Origin: Prinsepia uniflora
Taxonomy: Eukaryota > Streptophyta > Magnoliopsida > Rosales > Rosaceae
Direction: 5' to 3'
NCBI GenBank assembly: GCA_032719365.1
Contig: CM064868.1
Location: 71,211,538 to 71,275,537 of the forward strand
Length of the DNA stretch: 64,000 nt
Positions 57,901 through 64,000 of this stretch are shown one piece after another. Under the pieces are notes generated by a model, which saw only the letters and a program-made list of their open reading frames with translations, had not been told where the DNA came from and made no database searches. Position 1 is the first letter of the stretch; each line of letters starts with the position of its first letter. The position numbers and the translations under genes are program-made.

Positions 57901-60900
57901 CTTAGTTTGAGTGGCCTTAGAAATGAGCATATTCCTTGGATTATAGGGATATTTTGTGCTCATAATTTCCATAGTGACCTTGAGAAGAATGTGTATGTTG
58001 GGTTATAGAGGTTGAATTGAACGTATGTGTTGGGTTATTGAAGTTGATTGATAATATTGTACTCATTGTTATAGAGATCGATTGAGAGTGTTGTACTTAT
58101 AGTGTGATGACACTGAAATGAAGGAGTATATATTGGGTATTTTGATTAATAGAGATTTTTTGTTGTACTAATAGTTTGAGTGGTGGCCTTGAAGTTAACG
58201 TCTTTGTTGGGTTATAAGGATAGATTGAGAGTGATGAAAACTCGTAGTTTGATGGCCTTAAAATGAGGGTATCGATTAGATTATTGAGATCTTTTGTTTG
58301 TAGGGATGAAGTATCTCATGGGATCAACTAGGGTCCCGCATGTCACAAGTCTATGGTGTTTTGCATGGACTTTACTAGTCCAAGTCTTTGTTCCTATCAA
58401 TAAGTTAAAATTGAAAAGTTGGCAAGTCCTTGTCAAAAATGAAATGAAATTGATAGAAGTGTGTGTTTTATTGGATATTGATGTGAATAATTGATTTTTA
58501 TCTACACATTGATTTATACACATTAAGTAGTGGCCAAGAAATATTGAACGTTTGCTTTGAGTTATGGGGACTGATTAAGAGTGTTATACTCATAGCTTAG
58601 TTTGAGTGGCCTTAGAAATGAGCATATTCCTTGGATTAAAGGGATATTTTGTGCTCATAATTTGAGTAGTGACCTTGAGAAGAATGTGTATGTTGGGTTA
58701 TATGGGTTGAAATGAACGTATGTGGTGGGTTATTGGGGTTGATTGAGAATATTGTACTCATTGTTTGAGTTTCGTTGAAATGAGTGTTTGTGTTTGATTA
58801 TAGAGATCAATTGAGAGTGTTGTACTCATAGTGTGATGATCTTAGAATGAAGGAGTATATATTGGGTATTTGGATTAACAGAGATCTTTTGTTGTACTAA
58901 TAGTTTGAGTGGTGGCCTTGAAAGGAACGTGTTTGTTGGGTTATAAGGATAGATTGAGAGTGTTGTACACTCGTAGTTTGATAGCCTTGAAATGAGGGTG
59001 TCTATTAGATTATTAAGATCTGTTGTTTGTAGGGATGAAGTATCTCATGGGATCAACTAGGGTCCCGTATGTCACAAGTCTATGGAGTTTTGCATGGACT
59101 TCACTACTCCAAGTCTTTGTTCCTATCAATAAGTTAAAATTGAAAAGTTGGCAATTCCTGGTCGAAAATGAAATGAAATTGACAGAAGTGTGTGTTTTAT
59201 TGGATATTGAAGTAAATAATTGATTTTTATCTACACATGGATTTGTACACTTTAAGTAGTGGCCAAGAAATATTGAACGTTTGCTTTGAGTTATGGGGAC
59301 TAATTAAGAGTGTTACACTCATAGCTTAGTTTGAGTGGCCTTAGAAATGAGCATATTGTTTGGATTATAGGGATATTTTGTGCTCATAATTTGAGTAGTG
59401 ATCTTGAGAAGAACGTGTATGTTGGGTTATAAGGGTTGAAATGAACGCATGTGCTGGATTATTGGGGTTGATTGAGAATATTGTACTCATTGTTTGAGTT
59501 TTCTTGAAATGAGTGTGTGAGTTTGATTATAGAGATCGATTGAGAGTGTGTACTTATAGTGAGATGACCTTAAAATGAAGGAGTATATATTCGGTATTTT
59601 GATTAATAGACATCTTTTGTTGTAAGAATAGTTTGAGTGGTGGCCTTGAAAGGAACGCGTTTGTTGGGTTATAAGGATAGATTGAGAGTGTTGTACACTC
59701 GTAGTTTGATAGCCTTGAAATGAGGGTGTCTATTAGATTATTAAGATCTGTTGTTTGTAGGGTTGAAGTATCTCATGGGATCAACTAGGGTCCCGCATGT
59801 CACTAGTCTATGGAGTTTTGCATGGACTTCACTACTCCAAGTCTTTGTTCCTATCAATAAGTTAAAATTGAAAAGTTGGCAATTCCTGGTCGAAAATGTA
59901 ATGAAATTGATAGAAGTGTGTGTTTTATTGGATATTGATGTGAATAATTGATTTTTATCTACACATGGATTTGTACAATTTAAGTAGTGGCCAAGAAATA
60001 TTGAACGTTTGCTTTGAGTTATGGGGACTGATTAAGAGTGTTATACTCATAGCTTAGTTTGAGTGGCCTTAGAAATGAGCATATTCCTTGGATTACAGGG
60101 ATATTTTGTGCTCATAATTTGAGTAGTGACCTTGAGAAGAATGTGTATGTTGGGTTATAGAGGTTGAATTGAACGTATGTGCTGGGTTATTGGGGTTGAT
60201 TGATAATATTGTACTCATTGTTATAGAGATCGATTGAGATTGTTGTACTTATAGGGTGATGACCCTGAAATGAATGAGTATATATTGGGTATTTTGATTA
60301 ATAGAGATCTTTTGTTGTACTAATAGTTTGAGTGGTGGCCTTGAAGGGAACGTGTTTGTTGGGTTATAAGGATAGATTGAGAGTGATGAAAACTCGTAGT
60401 TTGATGGCCTTGAAATGAGGGTATCTATTACAAGTCTATGGAATTTTGCATGGACTTCACTAGTAAAAGTCTTTGATCCTATTAATAAGTTAAAATTGAA
60501 AAATTGGCAAGTCCTTGTAAAAAATGAAATGAAATTGATAGAAGTGTGTGTTTTATTGGATATTGATGTGAATAATTGATTTTTATCTACACATAGATTT
60601 ATACACTTTAAGTAGTGGCTAAGAAATATTGAACGTTTGCTTTGAGTTATGGGGATTGATTAAGAGTGTTATACTCATAGCTTAGTTTGAGTGGCCTTAG
60701 AAATGAGCATATTCCATGGATTATAGGGATATTTTGTGCTCATAATTTGAGTAGTGACCTTGAGAAGAAGTATCTATTGTTTGTAGGGATGATGTATCTC
60801 ATGGGATCAACTAGGGTCTCGCATGTCACAAGTCTATGGAATTTTGCATGGACATCACTAGTCCAAGTCTTTGTTCCTATCAATATATTAAAATTGAAAA

Positions 60901-63900
60901 GTTGGCAATTCCTTGTCGAAAATGAAATAAAATTTTAAGAAGTGTGTGTTTTATTGGATGTTGATGTGAATAATTGATTTTAATCTACACATGGATTTGT
61001 ACACTTTAAGTAGTGGCCAAGAAATATTGAACGTTTGCTTTGAGTTATTGGGACTGATTAAGAGTGTTACACTCATAGCTTAGTTTGAGTGGCCTTAGAA
61101 ATGAGCATATTCCTTGGATTATAGGGATATTTTGTGCTCATAATTTGAGTAGTGACCTTGAGAAGAATGTGTATGTTGGGTTATATGGGTTGAAATGAAC
61201 GTATGTGCTGGGTTATTGGGGTTGATTGAGAATATTGTACTCATTGTTTGAGTTTCCTTGAAATGAGTGTTTGAGGTTTATTATAGAGATCGATTGAGAG
61301 TGTTGTACTCATAGTGTGATGACCTTAGAATGAAGGAGTATATATTGGGTATTTGGATTAATAGAGATCTTTTGTTGTACTAATAGTTTGAGTGGTGGCC
61401 TTGAAAGAAACGTGTTTGTTGGGTTATAGGGATAGATTGAGAGTGTTGTACACTCGTAGTTTGTAGGGATGAAGTATCTCATGGGATCAACTAGGGTCCC
61501 GCATGTCACAAGTCTATGGAGTTTTGCATGGACTTCACTAGTCCAAGTCTTTGTTCCTATAAATAAGTTAAAATTGAAAAGTTGGCAATTCCTGGTCGAA
61601 AATGAAATGAAATTGATAGAAGTGTGTGTTTTATTGGATATTGATGTGAATAATTGATTTTTATCTACACATGGATTTGTACACTTTAAGTAGGGTCCAA
61701 AAAATATTGAACGTTTGCTTTGAGTTATGGGGACAAATTAAGAGTGTTATACTCATAGCTTAGTTTGAGTGGCCTTAGAAATGAGCATATTCCTGGGATT
61801 ATAGGGATATTTTGTGCTTATAATTTGCATAGTGACCTTGAGAAGAATGTGTATGTTGGGTTATAGGGGTTGAATTGAACGTATGTGCTGGGTTATTGGG
61901 GTTGATTGAGAATATTGTACTCATTGTTTGAGTTTCCTTGAAATGAGTGTGTGAGTTTGATTATAGAGATCGATTGAGAGTGTTGTACTTATAGTGCGAT
62001 GACCTTGAAATGAAGGAGTATATATTGGGTATTTCGATTAATAGAGATCTTTTGTTGTACTGATAGTTTGAGTGGTGGCCTTGAAAGGAACGTGTTTGTT
62101 GGGTTATAAGGATAGATTGAGAGTGTTGTACACTCGTAGTTTGATAGCCTTGAAATGAGGGTGTCTATTAGATTATTCAGATATGTTGTTTGTAGGGATG
62201 AAGCATCTCATGGGATCAACTGGGGTCCCGCATGTCACAAGTCTATGGAGTTTTGCATGGACTTCACTAGTCCAAGTCTTTGTTCCTATCAATAAGTTAA
62301 AATTGAAAAGTTGGCAATTCCTGGTCGAAAATGAAATGAAATTGATAGAAGTATGTGTTTTATTGGATATTGATGTGAATAATTGATTTTTATCTACACA
62401 TGGATTTGAACACTTTAAGTAGTGTCCAAGAAATATTGAACGTTTGCTTTGAGTTATGGGGACTGATTAAGAGTGTTATACTCAGAGCTTAGTTTGAGTG
62501 GCCTTAGAAATGAGCATATTCCTTGGATTATAGTTATATTTTGTTATATAGAGGTTGAATTGAACGTATGTGTTGGGTTATTGGGGTTGATTGATAATAT
62601 TGTACTCATTGTAATAGAGATCAATTGAGAGTGTTGTACTTATAGTGTGATGACCCTGAAATGAAGGAGTATATATTTGGTATTTTGATTAATAGAGATT
62701 TTTTGTTGTACTAATAGTTTGAGTGGTGGCCTTGAAAGGAACGTGTTTGTTTGGTTATAAGGATAGATTGAGAGTGTTGTACACTCGTAGTTTGATAGCC
62801 TTGAAATGAGGGTGTCTATTAGATTATTAAGATCTGTTGTTTGTAGGGATGAAGTATCTCATGGGATCAACTAGGGTCCCGTATGTCACAAGCCTATGGA
62901 GTTTTGCATGGACTTCACTACTCCAAGTCTTTGTTCCTATCAATAAGTTAAAATTGAAAAGTTGGCAATTCCTGGTCGAAAATGAAATGAAATGGACAGA
63001 AGTGTGTGTTTTATTGGATATTGATGTAAATAATTGATTTTTATCTACACATGGATTTGTATACTTTAAGTAGTGTCCAAGAAATATTGAACGTTTGCTT
63101 TGAGTTATGGGGACTGATTAAGAGTGTTATACTCATAGCTTAGTTTGAGTGGCCTTAGAAATGAGCGTATTCCTTGGATTATAGTTATATTTTGTTATAT
63201 AGAGGTTGAATTGAACGTATGTGTTGGGTTATTGGGGTTGATTGATAATATTGTACTCATTGTAATAGAGATCAATTGAGAGTGTTGTACTTATAGTGTG
63301 ATGACCCTGAAATGAAGGAGTATATATTTGGTATTTTGATTAATAGAGATTTTTTGTTGTACTAATAGTTTGAGTGGTGGCCTTGAAGGGAACATGTTTG
63401 TTGGGTTATAAGGATAGATTGAGAGTGATGAAAACTCGTAGTTTGATGGCCTTGAAATGAGGGTATCTATTAGATTATTGAGATCTTTTGTTTGTAGGGA
63501 TGAAGTATCTCATGGGATCAACTAGGGTCTCGCATATTACAAGTCTATGGAATTTTGCATGGTCTTCACTAGTCCAAGTCTTTGTTCCTATCAATAAGTT
63601 GAAATTGAAAAGTTGGCAAGTCCTTGTCAAAAATGAAATGAAATTGATAGAAGTGTGCGTTTTATTGGATATTGATGTGAATAATTGATTTTTATCTACA
63701 CATGGATTTGTACACTTTAAGTAGTGTCCAAGAAATATTGAACGTTTGCTTTGAGTTATGGGGACTGATTAAGAGTGTTATACTCATAGCTTAGTTTGAG
63801 TGACCTTAGAAATGAGCATATTCCTTGGATGATAGGGATATTGTGTGCTCATAATTTGCATAGTGACCTTGAGAAGAATGTGTATGTTGGGTTATATAGG

Positions 63901-64000
63901 TTGAATTGAACGTATGTGCTGGGTTATTGGCGTTGATTGATAATATTGTACTCATTGTTATAGAGATCGATTGAGAGTGTTGTACTTATAGTGTGATGAC

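Larger units (their letters stand above)
47640..64000 (+). repeat. Satellite / tandem array with higher-order units (continues past window)
   Basis: Units marked by GTAGGGATGAAGTATCTCAT recur near 47676, 48404, 56879, 57608, 58303, 59032, 59760, 60787, 61467, 62197, 62846 and 63497. Typical length is 726-731 bp; shorter forms are about 695, 683 and 651 bp. Removing the insertions between 48404 and 56879 leaves 731 bp, one unit. Each unit has a roughly 240-bp unique segment followed by seven or so related sub-repeats of about 60-73 bp with the theme GTGTTGGGTTATAGGGATTG, GAGAGTGTTGTACTCATAG, TTTGAGTGGCCTTGAAATGA. The two 651-bp units share one internal deletion. A 66-codon frame recurs in most units but shows no known domain. 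Array ends are 47640 (blurred) and beyond 64000. Confidence 0.93.

Overview
This window is plant nuclear DNA: long introns with GT..AG borders, plastid and mitochondrial nuclear-encoded genes, Cassandra and Ty1/copia retrotransposons, hAT transposons and an AT-rich satellite. The mix of Cassandra copies, large non-coding LTR-like elements and an MIK2-type LRR kinase suggests a woody eudicot, most likely Rosaceae (apple/pear group). That taxonomic guess is inference, not proof.

Three genes look intact over what is visible. 348-4655 (-) is a plastid-type ribose-phosphate pyrophosphokinase whose last exon lies left of the window. 30753-34577 (+) is a 14-exon TIM44 (489 codons plus stop). 35958-38014 (-) is a 5-exon NDUFAF3/Mth938-domain complex I assembly factor (172 codons plus stop). 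A fourth locus, 40630-44298 (-), is an LRR receptor-like kinase carrying an in-frame stop and a frameshift, called here as a pseudogene.

Layout: 1-4655 PRS gene; 4656-9762 a mosaic of gene fragments (cohesin RAD21/SYN exons, an inverted PRS exon copy beside a foldback, a 540-bp direct duplication, a Cassandra solo LTR); 9763-13118 a complete Cassandra split by a 2.6-kb hAT that carries kinesin exons; 13529-14585 another hAT remnant; 16768-27882 a decayed copia element split by two opposite-orientation copies of a large non-coding LTR-like family (called E here); 27883-30432 AT-rich flank, hAT-like remnant and another complete Cassandra; 30753-38014 the tail-to-tail TIM44 and NDUFAF3-like gene pair; 38422-40131 a third E copy split by a Cassandra solo LTR; 40630-44298 the LRR kinase; 45650-64000 a satellite array (about 651-731 bp units built from about 60-73 bp sub-repeats) that continues past the right edge and is interrupted by a Cassandra, a 2-kb solo LTR and two nested E copies (E5 inside E4).

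The coding genes are housekeeping functions of different organelles and form no shared pathway. The novelty lies in the repeats: nested insertions with readable target-site duplications, a gene-capturing hAT, the hairpin-rich E family with a dense TGACGTCA/CACGTG cluster in one copy, and a higher-order satellite. Coordinates of coding exons were read from splice sites; edges of old repeats are approximate. All family assignments come from reading motifs, with no database search.
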